DNA from: Histophilus somni | GTDB taxonomy: Bacteria; Pseudomonadota; Gammaproteobacteria; Enterobacterales; Pasteurellaceae | NCBI RefSeq assembly: GCF_014202395.1 | Contig: NZ_JACHGQ010000004.1 | Location: 123,111-187,110 of the forward strand | Length of the DNA: 64,000 nt | Direction of reading: 5' to 3' | The notes under the pieces: generated by a model | The model's database searches: none | The model's input: only the letters and a program-made list of their open reading frames with translations | What the model was told of the DNA's origin: nothing | Program-made: the position numbers and the translations under genes | In this document: piece by piece, positions 25,365 through 35,282 of the stretch | Layout: each line of letters begins with the position of its first letter | Numbering within the stretch: the stretch's first letter is position 1

Positions 25365-28274
25365 ATGTCTACAAAACCTTTGTTTAAACTTAAGCCAATA
25401 ACATTGGCTATCAGCACGATTTTTTTACCTTTTACTGAGGCGGTTGCCGATACTGAATCACCGAGTAGCAATACAGAAGCAGTGCTGGAGTTAGAAGCTA
25501 TCCAGGTGCAAGCCAAACACGAGATCAGCAGACATGACAATGAAGTCACCGGTTTGGGTAAGGTGGTCAAAAGCAGTGAAGACATTGATAAAGAACTGAT
25601 TTTGAATATTCGCGATTTGATCCGTTATGATCCCGGTATTTCGGTGGTGGAGCAGGGACGTGGTGCAACGTCAGGCTATGCAATGCGTGGTGTTGACAGA
25701 AACCGCGTGGCTATGTTGGTGGACGGCTTGGGACAGGCGCAGTCGTATTCTACCTTGAAATCCGATGCCAACGGCGGGGCGATTAATGAAATTGAATATG
25801 AGAATATTAAGTCAATTGAATTGAGCAAGGGGTCCAGTTCGGCAGAATACGGTAGCGGTGCTTTGGGCGGTGCGGTAGGGTTTCGTACCAAAGAAGCTGA
25901 TGATGTGATTAAAGAGGGGCAAAACTGGGGCTTGGACAGTAAAACGGCTTACAGCAGCAAAAACAGCCAGTTTATCCAATCCGTTGCCGGTGCGTTCCGT
26001 GTCGGCGGTTTTGACAGTTTGGCGATTTTTACTCATCGTAAAGGTAAGGAAACCCGCGTGCATCCTGCCGCCGAAGAAATACAACATACTTACCAACCAT
26101 TGGAAGGGTATTTTAATCGGTATGAGGTTGACCAAAACAGCAACGGAACGCCTGTTCGGGCGAATGCGTATTATATACTTGCCGATGAATGTTCTAATTT
26201 AAGTGATCCGAGTTGTCGTCATGCCAAGGCCAAGACGAATAGGGTGGGTGCCCCGGAGAACAATCCTAATTGGACGCCCGAAGAGCAGGCACAGGCTGCT
26301 AAAATGCCGTATCCGACACGTACCGCCTCTGCCAAAGATTATACGGGTCCTGACCGCATCAGCCCTAATCCGATGGACTACCAAAGTCACTCTTTCTTCT
26401 GGAAAGGTGGTTACCGCTTGTCGCCTAACCATTATGTCGGCGGGGTGTTGGAACATACGAAGCAGCGTTACGATATCCGTGATATGACGCAACGGGCGTA
26501 TTACACGAAAGAGGATATCTGCCACAGCGGATCCAGTTGCCAAACGTTGGATAAAAATGAGACGGACAAAGGTAATTTCGGTATCACGTTGACTGATAAT
26601 CCTTTGGACGGTTTGGTATATGATGCCGGCAATCAAGCGCGTGGCGTGCGGTACGGACGGGGTAAGTTTTTTGATGAACGCCATACGAAAAATCGCTCGG
26701 GTATTTTTTACCGCTATGAGAATCCCGATAAAAATTCTTGGGCAGATAGCTTGACCTTGAGTATTGACCGCCAAGATCTCAAACTGTCGAGCCGTATCCA
26801 TTGGACGTATTGCACCGATTATCCTCATGTGGCACGTTGCCGTGCCAGCTTGGACAAACCTTGGTCTAATTACCGTACCGAGAAAAACGATTATCAAGAA
26901 ATTCTTAATCTGGGACAATTCAATTGGGAAAAAACTTTTAATCTGGGCTTTACCACGCATAAGGTGAATATCGCCGCCGGCTTTGGTACACATCGCTCCA
27001 CCTTACAACATGGCGACTTATATGCTGAATATGTCACCTTGCCGCCGTATGAGGAAATAAAAGCGTATGATGATAAAGGTGCCTTTAAAACAGATACGAC
27101 CCCTGAGGATAAATTACAATTCGGCAATGGTTCTTATAACAAACCTCGCGTATATAGACGTAAAAACACGCCGGAATTAAAAACTGTCGATGGGTGTAAT
27201 GCGACAGCGGGCGATAACCGCGACTGCTCGCCACGTGTGATTACGGGCAGACAGTATTACCTTGCCTTGCGTAACCATATTGCCTTTGGTGAATGGGCAG
27301 ACTTGGGGTTGGGCGTGCGGTACGACAACCATACCTTCCGCTCGAATGACCCGTGGACCAAAGGTGGCAACTACCACAACTGGTCGTGGAATGCGGGCGT
27401 GAGCCTCAAACCGACCCGCCACTTTGTCGTGTCTTACCGTGTGTCCAGCGGTTTCCGTGTCCCCGCTTTTTATGAGCTGTACGGCGTGCGTACGGGGGCT
27501 TCTGGTAAAGACAATCCACTCACACAAAAAGAGTTCTTGAGCCGTAAACCGTTGAAAAGCGAAAAAGCCTTTAACCAAGAAATTGGTTTGGCCGTTCAGG
27601 GAGATTTTGGTGTGATAGAGACCAGTTTCTTCCAAAACAACTATAAAAACCTGCTTGCCCGTGCAGATAAACATGTCGAGGGATTGGGTTATGTAACCGA
27701 TTTTTACAACACCCAAGATGTCAAACTCAACGGTATCAATATCTTGGGTAGAATCTACTGGGCAGGCATCAGCGATAGGCTGCCTGAAGGCTTGTATTCC
27801 ACACTTGCTTACAACCGTATCAATATCAAAGCACGCAAATTGCACGACAATTTTACCAATGTGTCTGAGCCGACATTGGAAGCCGTGCAACCGGGACGTA
27901 TTATTGCAAGTATCGGCTATGATGACCCTGAGGGCAGATGGGGCCTTAATTTAAGCGGCACCTACTCTCAAGCCAAACAACGTGACGAAGTGGTCGGCGA
28001 AAAAGTGTTCGGCAAGGGTGGCAGCATTAAACGGACGATCAACAGCAAACGCACTCGCGCTTGGTATATTTATGATTTGACGGCATACTACACTTGGAAA
28101 GAAAAATTCACGTTGAGAGCCGGTATCTATAATTTAACCAATCGTAAATATAGTACATGGGAAAGTGTGCGTCAGTCCGCTGCCAATGCGGTCAATCAAG
28201 ACCTAGGTACACGTTCAGCACGTTTTGCCGCACCGGGCAGAAACTTTACCGTGAGTATGGAAATGAAGTTTTAA
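25365..28274 (+). CDS. tbpA: Transferrin-binding protein A (TonB-dependent receptor)
   Basis: Outer-membrane receptor that strips iron from host transferrin and imports it with TonB energy. 969 aa. Signal peptide (about 1-28, AVA-D), a TonB box in LEAIQVQAK, plug domain with IRDLIRYDPGISVVEQGRG, YAMRGVDRNRVAMLVDG and GSSSAEYGSGALGGAV, then a large 22-strand barrel with extended loops, ending in NFTVSMEMKF. Complete and in frame, unlike tbpB. GC content is clearly higher than in the backbone. The start ATG follows a run of A with only a weak ribosome site; probably expressed with tbpB. Confidence 0.96.
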   Translation: MSTKPLFKLKPITLAISTIFLPFTEAVADTESPSSNTEAVLELEAIQVQAKHEISRHDNEVTGLGKVVKSSEDIDKELILNIRDLIRYDPGISVVEQGRGATSGYAMRGVDRNRVAMLVDGLGQAQSYSTLKSDANGGAINEIEYENIKSIELSKGSSSAEYGSGALGGAVGFRTKEADDVIKEGQNWGLDSKTAYSSKNSQFIQSVAGAFRVGGFDSLAIFTHRKGKETRVHPAAEEIQHTYQPLEGYFNRYEVDQNSNGTPVRANAYYILADECSNLSDPSCRHAKAKTNRVGAPENNPNWTPEEQAQAAKMPYPTRTASAKDYTGPDRISPNPMDYQSHSFFWKGGYRLSPNHYVGGVLEHTKQRYDIRDMTQRAYYTKEDICHSGSSCQTLDKNETDKGNFGITLTDNPLDGLVYDAGNQARGVRYGRGKFFDERHTKNRSGIFYRYENPDKNSWADSLTLSIDRQDLKLSSRIHWTYCTDYPHVARCRASLDKPWSNYRTEKNDYQEILNLGQFNWEKTFNLGFTTHKVNIAAGFGTHRSTLQHGDLYAEYVTLPPYEEIKAYDDKGAFKTDTTPEDKLQFGNGSYNKPRVYRRKNTPELKTVDGCNATAGDNRDCSPRVITGRQYYLALRNHIAFGEWADLGLGVRYDNHTFRSNDPWTKGGNYHNWSWNAGVSLKPTRHFVVSYRVSSGFRVPAFYELYGVRTGASGKDNPLTQKEFLSRKPLKSEKAFNQEIGLAVQGDFGVIETSFFQNNYKNLLARADKHVEGLGYVTDFYNTQDVKLNGINILGRIYWAGISDRLPEGLYSTLAYNRINIKARKLHDNFTNVSEPTLEAVQPGRIIASIGYDDPEGRWGLNLSGTYSQAKQRDEVVGEKVFGKGGSIKRTINSKRTRAWYIYDLTAYYTWKEKFTLRAGIYNLTNRKYSTWESVRQSAANAVNQDLGTRSARFAAPGRNFTVSMEMKF

Positions 28275-28570
28275 TTAAAAAACTGTCTGCAAGCTGTTTA
28301 AAAAACAGTTGAGATGATTTGTTCGTATAAATAGCTGCTTGAAGTCTTGTTATGCAGGTTCAGGCAGCTTGACATTCCAAAAAAAGAAAAAAGTCTAATG
28401 GAAGACAAATATGCTATTTGTCGGCAACGAAAAATTGTTGCAATGGATTAGCAGTTCAAGTGGCTTCCGGTATTTTTTATCGCACTTTTTCTATCTATAA
28501 GCTTGAAATCTTTATTTCCGAACTTATATTTTCGCTGTTTGTTAATTTCACTATTGGAAAAGGAAATATT
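28275..28570. other. Region between tbpA and htpG
   Basis: Contains an inverted repeat at 28333-28369 (AGCTGCTTGAA with TTCAGGCAGCT), close to a Neisseriaceae-type uptake-sequence pair (AGGCTGCCTGAA dialect, one or two mismatches), and CTTGAAA at 28502-28508, which fits the -35 element of a sigma-32 promoter for htpG, although no good CCCAT-type -10 follows. Confidence 0.45.
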
Positions 28571-30451
28571 ATGTCAACAAATCAAGAAACTCGTGGTTTT
28601 CAGTCTGAAGTTAAACAGCTTTTACAATTGATGATTCATTCTCTTTATTCAAATAAAGAGATTTTTTTGCGTGAGTTGATTTCCAATGCGTCTGATGCGG
28701 CGGATAAATTGCGTTTTAAAGCCTTGTCTGCACCTGAATTATATGAAGGAGATGGTGATTTAAAAGTGCGGATCAGTTTTGACGCAGAAAAAGGTACGTT
28801 AACCATTAGCGATAATGGTATTGGTATGACGAGAGAGCAGGTGATAGATCATTTAGGCACTATCGCTAAGTCCGGAACAAAAGAATTTTTGGCCGCACTT
28901 GGACAGGAACAGGCTAAAGATAGTCAGTTGATCGGACAATTCGGTGTCGGCTTTTATTCGGCATTTATTGTGGCGGATAAAGTAACAGTGAAAACGAGAG
29001 CAGCAGGTGAGCCGATAGATAGAGCGGTGTTGTGGGAATCAGCCGGTGAGGGTGAATATTCTGTTGCTGATATTGAGAAAAGAGAACGTGGTACGGAAAT
29101 TACTTTGCACTTACGTGAAGAGGAAAAAGAGTTTGCTAATGAATGGCGTGTACGTGAAATTATCGGTAAATATTCTGATCATATTGGCTTGCCTGTTGAA
29201 ATTTTAGCGAAAGAATATGATGAAGAAGGTAAAGAAACGGGAATTAAATGGGAAAAAATTAATAAAGCTCAAGCACTTTGGACAAGATCGAAAGGTGAGA
29301 TTTCTGATGAGGAATATAAAGAGTTTTATAAACATTTAAGCCATGATTTTGCTGATCCTCTTTTATGGACACATAATAAAGTTGAAGGAAATCAAGAATA
29401 TACCAGCTTGCTTTATGTGCCGTCTAAAGCCCCTTGGGATTTATTCAATCGTGAGCATAAACATGGTTTGAAACTTTATGTACAGCGTGTATTTATTATG
29501 GATGATGCTGAACAATTTATGCCGAATTATTTACGCTTTATGCGTGGCTTAATTGATAGCAATGATTTGCCGCTAAATGTATCTCGTGAGATTTTACAAG
29601 ATAATAAAGTGACAGCTGCTTTACGTAAAGCATTGACCAAACGCTCATTGCAAATGCTGGAAAAATTAGCCAAAGATGACGAGGAGAAATATTTACAATT
29701 CTGGAAAGAATTTGGTTTGGTTTTGAAAGAAGGTCCATCAGAAGACTTTGCGAATAAAGAAAATATTGCCAAATTATTGCGTTTCGCTTCCAGTAAAAAT
29801 GATAGCTCAGAACAAACCGTTTCTTTGGAAGATTATGTTGCTCGTATGAAAGAGGGGCAAAAGGCAATCTATTACATCACTGCAGATAGTTATATTGCTG
29901 CTAAAAACTCACCGCACTTAGAGCTGTTCAATAAGAAAGATATTGAAGTATTGTTGTTGTCTGATCGAATTGATGAATGGATGTTAAGTTATTTAACTGA
30001 ATTTGACGGTAAGCAATTACAACCGATTACTAAAGCGGATTTGGATTTAGGCGATTTGGCGGACAAGGAACAAGAAGAGCAAAAAGAGCAGGATAAAACC
30101 TTTAGTTCGTTTATTGAACGAGTAAAAACCTTGTTGGGAGAACGAGTAAAAGATGTGCGTTTAACGCATCGTTTAACGGATACCCCAGCAGTGGTTTCTA
30201 CTGATAATGATCAAATGACCACGCAAATGGCAAAATTATTTGCTGCGGCTGGACAACCTGTTCCTGAAGTAAAATATACGTTTGAACTTAATCCTGAACA
30301 TCATTTAGTGAAAAAAGTAGCAGATTTGGCTGATGAAGACGAATTTGCAAATTGGATTGAATTACTGCTTGAGCAAGCAATGCTTGCTGAACGTGGTTCA
30401 TTAGAAAATCCTACCGCATTTATTAAGCGAGTAAATAGTTTGTTGAGTTAA
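28571..30451 (+). CDS. htpG: Chaperone HtpG (Hsp90)
   Basis: ATP-dependent cytoplasmic chaperone of the heat-shock response. 626 aa. N-terminal GHKL ATPase: [22 protein letters not shown] and [11 protein letters not shown]; the middle and C-terminal dimer domains are complete. I chose ATG 28571 ([10 protein letters not shown]) with AAAAGGA upstream; the frame is open 51 codons further up but this extension is not HtpG-like. Confidence 0.96.
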   Translation: MSTNQETRGFQSEVKQLLQLMIHSLYSNKEIFLRELISNASDAADKLRFKALSAPELYEGDGDLKVRISFDAEKGTLTISDNGIGMTREQVIDHLGTIAKSGTKEFLAALGQEQAKDSQLIGQFGVGFYSAFIVADKVTVKTRAAGEPIDRAVLWESAGEGEYSVADIEKRERGTEITLHLREEEKEFANEWRVREIIGKYSDHIGLPVEILAKEYDEEGKETGIKWEKINKAQALWTRSKGEISDEEYKEFYKHLSHDFADPLLWTHNKVEGNQEYTSLLYVPSKAPWDLFNREHKHGLKLYVQRVFIMDDAEQFMPNYLRFMRGLIDSNDLPLNVSREILQDNKVTAALRKALTKRSLQMLEKLAKDDEEKYLQFWKEFGLVLKEGPSEDFANKENIAKLLRFASSKNDSSEQTVSLEDYVARMKEGQKAIYYITADSYIAAKNSPHLELFNKKDIEVLLLSDRIDEWMLSYLTEFDGKQLQPITKADLDLGDLADKEQEEQKEQDKTFSSFIERVKTLLGERVKDVRLTHRLTDTPAVVSTDNDQMTTQMAKLFAAAGQPVPEVKYTFELNPEHHLVKKVADLADEDEFANWIELLLEQAMLAERGSLENPTAFIKRVNSLLS

Positions 30452-30483
30452 AAGACTTGATCCGACCATGTACTATAAAAAGT

Positions 30484-30544
30484 GAGAGTTTCCCGTTTAG
30501 AATATGAGTGTCTAAATTCAATCTAAACAAAAAAGGAAACTCTC
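30484..30544. repeat. 61-bp nested palindrome downstream of htpG
   Basis: GAGAGTTTCC (30484-30493) pairs with GGAAACTCTC (30535-30544), and inside it GTTTAGA (30495-30501) pairs with TCTAAAC (30522-30528). Could be the htpG terminator or a small palindromic insertion; it abuts the IS605-family element. Confidence 0.55.
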
Positions 30545-30627
30545 CTGTTTTATCAGACAGTGCCGTAAAACCACGTCCTTGAGGGCGTGGATATAAGGCA
30601 CAAGCGGCATAGCCGTTTCAAACCTAA

Positions 30628-30906
30628 CTAATCAGGTGTTTGTTGTTGCTCAATGTATTGGCGAATAATAGATATGGGTGCACCACCGCAACTACCTGCA
30701 AAATAAGACGGAGACCAAAGTTGATTTCTCCATAATTTTTTGCGAATACTCGGATAGTTTTTCTTTCTAATCATTCTGCTTGAAACGCCTTTTAAACTGT
30801 TCACAAGGTTTGATATAGCCACTTTCGGTGGATATTCAACAAGTAAATAAACGTGTAAGTTAAAAACAACGTGGCGACCACGTCTAATCTCTGTTTCTTT
30901 TTTCAT
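30628..30906 (-). pseudogene. tnpA: IS605-family transposase TnpA with internal deletion
   Basis: 92 aa instead of about 140. The N-terminus (KKETEIRRGRHVVFNLHV) jumps straight into YLLVEYPPKVAISNLVNSL, so about 45-50 residues between two HVHL-like segments are gone, probably by recombination between them. The HUH pair that binds metal reads HVY here, while the catalytic-Tyr region IIRQYIEQQ is kept. Not expected to transpose the element. Confidence 0.85.
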
Positions 30907-30952
30907 AGACCAAGAGTATTATAAGCATAATTTTTTCATTGTATGCTAAGTA

Positions 30953-32089
30953 ATGTTAATTCGTAAAGCGTTTGAATTTGAGATTAGACCAAATGGAGAA
31001 CAAATCCGCAAAATCAAACAATTTTGCGGTTGTTCCCGTTTTGTGTTTAATCGGGCGTTAGCTTGGCAGAACGAGCAATATGAACAAGACAATAATCAAA
31101 AATTCAGCTATTCAAAATTAACATCTCTACTTCCGCAATGGAAAAAAGAGCTAATTTGGCTCAAAGAATGCCATTCTCAAGTGTTGCAACAGTCGTTAAA
31201 AGATCTTGAAAGTGCGTTCAAAAATTTCTTTCAGCAGCGTGCAGACTTCCCAAAATTCAAGAAAAAAGGCATAAAAGAGAGCTTTCGTTTTCCGCAAGGC
31301 TGCAAAATTCAGCCACAAAACGACCGCTTGTATCTGCCGAAAATCGGTTGGGTTCGCTATCGTAATAGTCGTGAAATTGTGGGCGAAGTGAAAAATGTTA
31401 CCGTCAGCCAAAAGTGCGGTCGCTTTTTTGTGAGCATTCAAACGGAATTTGAACATGAAATCCCGATGCATAAAGGCGGAGAAATCGGCATTGATATGGG
31501 CATTGCACGCTTTGCAACCCTTTCCAATGGCGAATTTTTTGAGCCGATAAATGCGTTTAAAACCTACAAAGGTAAGTTAGCCAAACTGCAAAAACAGCTT
31601 AAAAATAAAGTGAAGTTCAGTAAAAACCGGCAAAAACTGAAAGAAAAAATCGGCAAATTACACCATAAAATAGCTAACTGCCGAAAAGATTTTTTGCACA
31701 AAATCTCAACCCAAATCAGCAAAAACCACGCAATGATCTACGTTGAAGATTTGCAAGTTGCGAATATGTCCAAATCGGCAAAAGGCACAGTGGAAGCACA
31801 CGGAAAAAATGTGAAACAGAAATCAGGCTTAAACCGTTCAATACGGGATCAATCTCGGTTTGAATTTAGACGACAGCTAGACTATAAAACGCAATGGCTT
31901 GGCGGATTTTTAGTTGCTGTTCCAGCACAGAATACTAGTCGAACTTGCCCTTGTTGTGGGCATATTGCAAAAGAAAACCGTGAAACTCAAGCTCATTTTG
32001 AATGTGTAGAATGTGGCTATACAGAAAATGCCGATGTAGTGGGAGCAATGAATGTTCTCACACGTGGGCAAGCAATAGTCCAAGCATAA
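30953..32089 (+). CDS. tnpB: TnpB, RNA-guided nuclease of an IS605-family element
   Basis: 378 aa. TnpB is the ancestor-like relative of Cas12: an RNA-guided DNA nuclease that helps the transposon persist. N-terminal MLIRKAFEFEIRPNGEQIRK, with the RFPQGCKIQP block in the middle. All three RuvC acids are present: Asp in GIDMGIARFA (about residue 180), Glu in VEDLQV, Asp in NADVVGAMNV. The zinc finger CPCCG...CVECG is complete. It carries a perfect uptake signal (31412-31420). Looks functional even though tnpA is dead. Confidence 0.92.
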   Translation: MLIRKAFEFEIRPNGEQIRKIKQFCGCSRFVFNRALAWQNEQYEQDNNQKFSYSKLTSLLPQWKKELIWLKECHSQVLQQSLKDLESAFKNFFQQRADFPKFKKKGIKESFRFPQGCKIQPQNDRLYLPKIGWVRYRNSREIVGEVKNVTVSQKCGRFFVSIQTEFEHEIPMHKGGEIGIDMGIARFATLSNGEFFEPINAFKTYKGKLAKLQKQLKNKVKFSKNRQKLKEKIGKLHHKIANCRKDFLHKISTQISKNHAMIYVEDLQVANMSKSAKGTVEAHGKNVKQKSGLNRSIRDQSRFEFRRQLDYKTQWLGGFLVAVPAQNTSRTCPCCGHIAKENRETQAHFECVECGYTENADVVGAMNVLTRGQAIVQA

Positions 32090-32228
32090 TAAATATCAGG
32101 GTAGGACATACCCGAAGCGTCTATGAAGTGAATCTCAATAGAGATCAGCAGTAGAAACCCACCGAGAGTAGCCCACAGCTTGCTGTGGGAGCTAGTAGGA
32201 ATCCCCTGCCTTTAGGCGGGGGAGGATG
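32090..32228 (+). ncRNA. Probable omega RNA (reRNA) scaffold of tnpB
   Basis: The stretch after the tnpB stop to the right end is non-coding and structured, with a hairpin CCCACAGCTTGCTGTGGG near 32171-32188 and a GC-rich hairpin near 32204-32222. In IS605 elements this part is transcribed as the guide RNA, probably starting inside tnpB, and the bases just beyond the right end serve as the guide. Confidence 0.6.
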
Positions 32229-32312
32229 TCAAGTAATTAAAAATGTTAAAAATATTATTTTCACGTATAATTCGAAGTCGGGTTTTATTGACTTTTTATT
32301 GAAGGATTGTTG

Positions 32313-32555
32313 ATGAAAAAAATTATCTTCTTTGGAACTGTTATTTGGCTAACTGCTTGTACCACAACCAATTTATCATCAAGTTGCCAGCGTTATTTTA
32401 GTGTACTGGAAAAAAATATGGCACAATTTTCCCTATCAAGTTCTGAACTGACCAAGTTTAAACAAAATAAAAATAAATTAAGTCAATTGCCGGAAAAAGA
32501 ACAAAATAAAATTTGCCTTTTAAGAATGGCAAATATTCAACAGTATAGAAATTGA
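32313..32555 (+). CDS. Small lipoprotein of unknown function
   Basis: 80 aa. Signal peptide MKKIIFFGTVIWL with lipobox LTAC, then TTTNLSSSCQRYFSVLEKNM and a helical Lys/Gln-rich remainder with a second pair of cysteines. No recognised function. ATG 32313 after AAGGA; the TTG codons just upstream are too close to the ribosome site. 38 bp before the phosphopantetheinyl transferase. Confidence 0.75.
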   Translation: MKKIIFFGTVIWLTACTTTNLSSSCQRYFSVLEKNMAQFSLSSSELTKFKQNKNKLSQLPEKEQNKICLLRMANIQQYRN

Positions 32556-32593
32556 TTGTTTCTGATGTGTTCAAGTCTTTTTATGGAATAAAT

Positions 32594-33328
32594 ATGACAA
32601 CGTTCGTCGCTTGGGGCAATATTCAACAATATTATCCTTTTGAAACAATACCTTTGCGGTTGCTAAATAAAAACCTAACGCATTCAGCAAGTAACTATAA
32701 ACCTGTGCAGCAACGTTATCATTGTCGCCGTTTAGCACATTTTTTATTGTGGCAATTGTTACAAAAAGCTGGTGTTAATACCGCACTTTTAGGTGATATT
32801 AAGTGTTCTCCATCCAATCGTCCTTACTTTTTACAAGACAATATTGATTTTAATATCAGTCATTCTGATGATTGGGTAGCAGTTGTTTTACAAGTTGATG
32901 AAAATAATGATAAAAGTGCAGTAGGAATTGATATTGAGTTTGTCAAAAAAACAAGAAATTACACCGCACTTTTACAGCATTTTGCCAGACGGCAAGAGGT
33001 GATTTGGTTTCAACAAAAGCCTTGCGAGGCACGTTTTTATCAAATTTGGTGCGGACGAGAGGCATTGTTGAAATCGCAGGGCGTAGGTATTGTCAAATTA
33101 TCGGAAGTCAAGCATGAACCGGAGAAATTATTACTTCACTCCGATTATTGCCCAACGGGAAAGCTCATATTTACGGCTGAGTTGCCTTTTTATTTTGCAC
33201 TTTTTTGTCATCAACATATTGAACAAACACAATATTTTATGTGGCAAGATAACCGGTTTGTTTCAAAAAAACTGACGCAGGCAATTGAATATCAAGTGAA
33301 TCCTTTAAAGCAATTCATTCAAATTTAA
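32594..33328 (+). CDS. 4'-phosphopantetheinyl transferase (Sfp/AcpT type)
   Basis: Moves phosphopantetheine from CoA to a carrier-protein serine. 244 aa, two-domain Sfp type. Motifs: FNISHSDDWVAV, the Mg-binding VGIDIE, and WCGREALLKSQGVGI (usual W-x-K-E-A; here Arg replaces the Lys). ATG 32594 was chosen because the frame upstream lacks a ribosome site. No polyketide or peptide synthetase nearby, so the target is unknown. Confidence 0.88.
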   Translation: MTTFVAWGNIQQYYPFETIPLRLLNKNLTHSASNYKPVQQRYHCRRLAHFLLWQLLQKAGVNTALLGDIKCSPSNRPYFLQDNIDFNISHSDDWVAVVLQVDENNDKSAVGIDIEFVKKTRNYTALLQHFARRQEVIWFQQKPCEARFYQIWCGREALLKSQGVGIVKLSEVKHEPEKLLLHSDYCPTGKLIFTAELPFYFALFCHQHIEQTQYFMWQDNRFVSKKLTQAIEYQVNPLKQFIQI

Positions 33329-33460
33329 AGTCGGTTTTCGTTGCATAATAAAAATGAGGTAGAGTATTGCTCAAATTGAATTTACGAAGATTAAATTATC
33401 AAAGGACAACAGAGTCATCGTGAAATTGCGGTAGAAATTCAGGACTTTTTAAGTGGTAAC

Positions 33461-33498
33461 AAAAAGCCTCATCAATAAACAATGAATTGATAAGGCTA
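33461..33498 (-). terminator. Terminator downstream of tRNA-Ala
   Basis: On the minus strand AGCCTTATCAAT pairs with ATTGATGAGGCT, followed by five T. Confidence 0.8.
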
Positions 33499-33505
33499 GA
33501 AAATT

Positions 33506-33581
<76 letters not shown>

Positions 33582-33666
33582 GTAAATCGAATGTGGCGGC
33601 TATGATAAATTCCGCCACTTGTGCTGTCAATATAGAATATTAAATATTTTTTTACTAGATTAAATA

Positions 33667-35109
33667 TTAAACATTTTGTGTATGAATAAACGCAATTGCA
33701 TTATTTATTCTGCTAATTGTGCGATCTTTACCAACCAATTTCGCTGTAATATCCATTGATGGTGATTGTCCCAAACCAGTTACCGCCAATCTAAATGGCA
33801 TTCCTACTTTACCCATACCGATATCAAGCTCTTGGGCGGTTTGGCTCATTACTTCATGAATATTTTCAACTGTCCAGTCTGAAAGTGCGGTGAGTTTTTC
33901 TGCCAATTTAGCTAACGGTTTAATCGCTTCAGGCTTGAAGTTTTTAGCAACAGCTTTTTCATCATAGTTTTCAACATCTTGGTAGAAATAACGACTTGAG
34001 ATGGCTAACTCTTTTAATGTTTTGCAACGTTCACTTAAAACAGGAATAATTTCAGCTAAGTTCGGACCATTGCTATAATCTATGCCGTGTTTTTTCATAT
34101 GCCATGCTAGATGGGTTGCGACCTGCTCTACCGGCAGAGAACGTATATAATGCTGGTTTAGCCATTGTAGTTTTTCAGTATTGAATGCACTTGCTGATTT
34201 GCTAACCGAATGAATATCGAAAAGTGCTATCATTTCTTCTCGACTAAAAATTTCTTGATCACCATGTCCCCATCCTAGACGAACAAGATAATTGATTAGT
34301 GCTTCAGGTAAATAACCTTCATCTCGATATTGCATAACACTTACCGCACCATGACGCTTAGATAATTTTTGACCATCATCACCGTTAATCATAGAGACAT
34401 GAGCATAAGTTGGAATTGGTGCTCCCAATGCCTTAAGAATATTAATTTGGCGAGGTGTATTATTGATGTGATCTTCACCACGGACAACATGCGTAATTCC
34501 CATATCCCAATCATCGACAACGACACAGAAATTATAGGTTGGCGAACCGTCTGTGCGACGGATAATTAAATCATCTAATTCACGATTGCTAATTTCAATA
34601 CGCCCACGAACGGCATCATCGAAAACAACTGTACCTTCCGTCGGATTTTTAAAACGGACAACGTGAGGTGCATCAACCGGGTATTCACTTTGATGTAAGC
34701 AGTAGCGATCATAGCGAGGTTTTTGTTTATTTTGCTCTTGACTATGACGTAGGTCTTCCAAACGTTCTTTAGTACAATAACAACGATAAGCCAATCCTTG
34801 CTCAATCATCTGATCGATTACTTGGTTATAGCGTTCAAAACGTTTTGTTTGAAAATACGGTCCATGTTCCCACGCTAAATTAAGCCATTCCATTCCCTCT
34901 AGAATTGCCGCTGTTGCTTCAGGGGTTGAACGTTCTAAATCCGTATCTTCAATGCGTAATACAAATTCTCCTCGATTATGCTTGGCATACAACCAAGAAT
35001 AAAGTGCGGTTCTTGCACCGCCAACATGTAGATAGCCTGTTGGACTTGGTGCAAAACGTGTACGAACTTTAGTATTGGGATCTAAATTAAAAAGTGGTTC
35101 TAATTTCAT
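33667..35109 (-). CDS. gltX: Glutamyl-tRNA synthetase
   Basis: Charges tRNA-Glu. 480 aa. Class I signature HVGGARTAL (HIGH, about residue 28) after [17 protein letters not shown] (KMSKS) near residue 250, and the zinc-region cysteines RCYCTKERL. Standard length. Contains internal uptake signals. Divergent from the tRNA-Val cluster. Confidence 0.97.
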
Positions 35110-35236
35110 TCATTTTGCCTTTATTTAATCAATCATAAAACGGTGCTTATTGTACAATGAGTTATTTAATTTCATAAGAAAAAATTAAAATTATGTTTAT
35201 TTTTAAGACAGTTAAATAGAAATCCATAAAAAATCA

Positions 35237-35264
35237 TTGACTGTTTTTTGATAATTCTTATAAT
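35237..35264 (+). promoter_or_regulatory. Promoter of the tRNA-Val cluster
   Basis: TTGACT (35237-35242), 16-bp spacer, TATAAT (35259-35264), GC-rich discriminator CACCTCGC. Confidence 0.8.
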
Positions 35265-35282
35265 GCACCTCGCACAATACAA

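Larger units (their letters stand above)
30557..32232. mobile_element. IS605-family element with dead tnpA and intact tnpB
   Basis: The left end has a subterminal hairpin (CCACGTCCTTGAGGGCGTGG) and the right end another (CCCCTGCC / GGCGGGGG near 32204-32222), with no terminal inverted repeats, as in IS200/IS605 elements. tnpA and tnpB are divergent, as in IS605. The left boundary comes from comparing with the second copy at 63906, which shares the sequence from 30557 on. The right boundary is approximate. Confidence 0.85.

Noticed and set aside
26199..26993. 264-codon open frame antisense to tbpA
   Set aside because: It is a shadow of the tbpA codon pattern; its composition (rich in Arg, Ile, Thr) and lack of any family or ribosome site argue against a gene.
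27177..27890. 237-codon open frame antisense to tbpA
   Set aside because: Also a shadow of the barrel-coding frame of tbpA.
33360..33450. Short stretch encoding KGQQSHREIAVEIQ, similar to an IS30-like helix-turn-helix
   Set aside because: Only about 15 residues, stops close by in frame; too short to call an insertion-sequence remnant.
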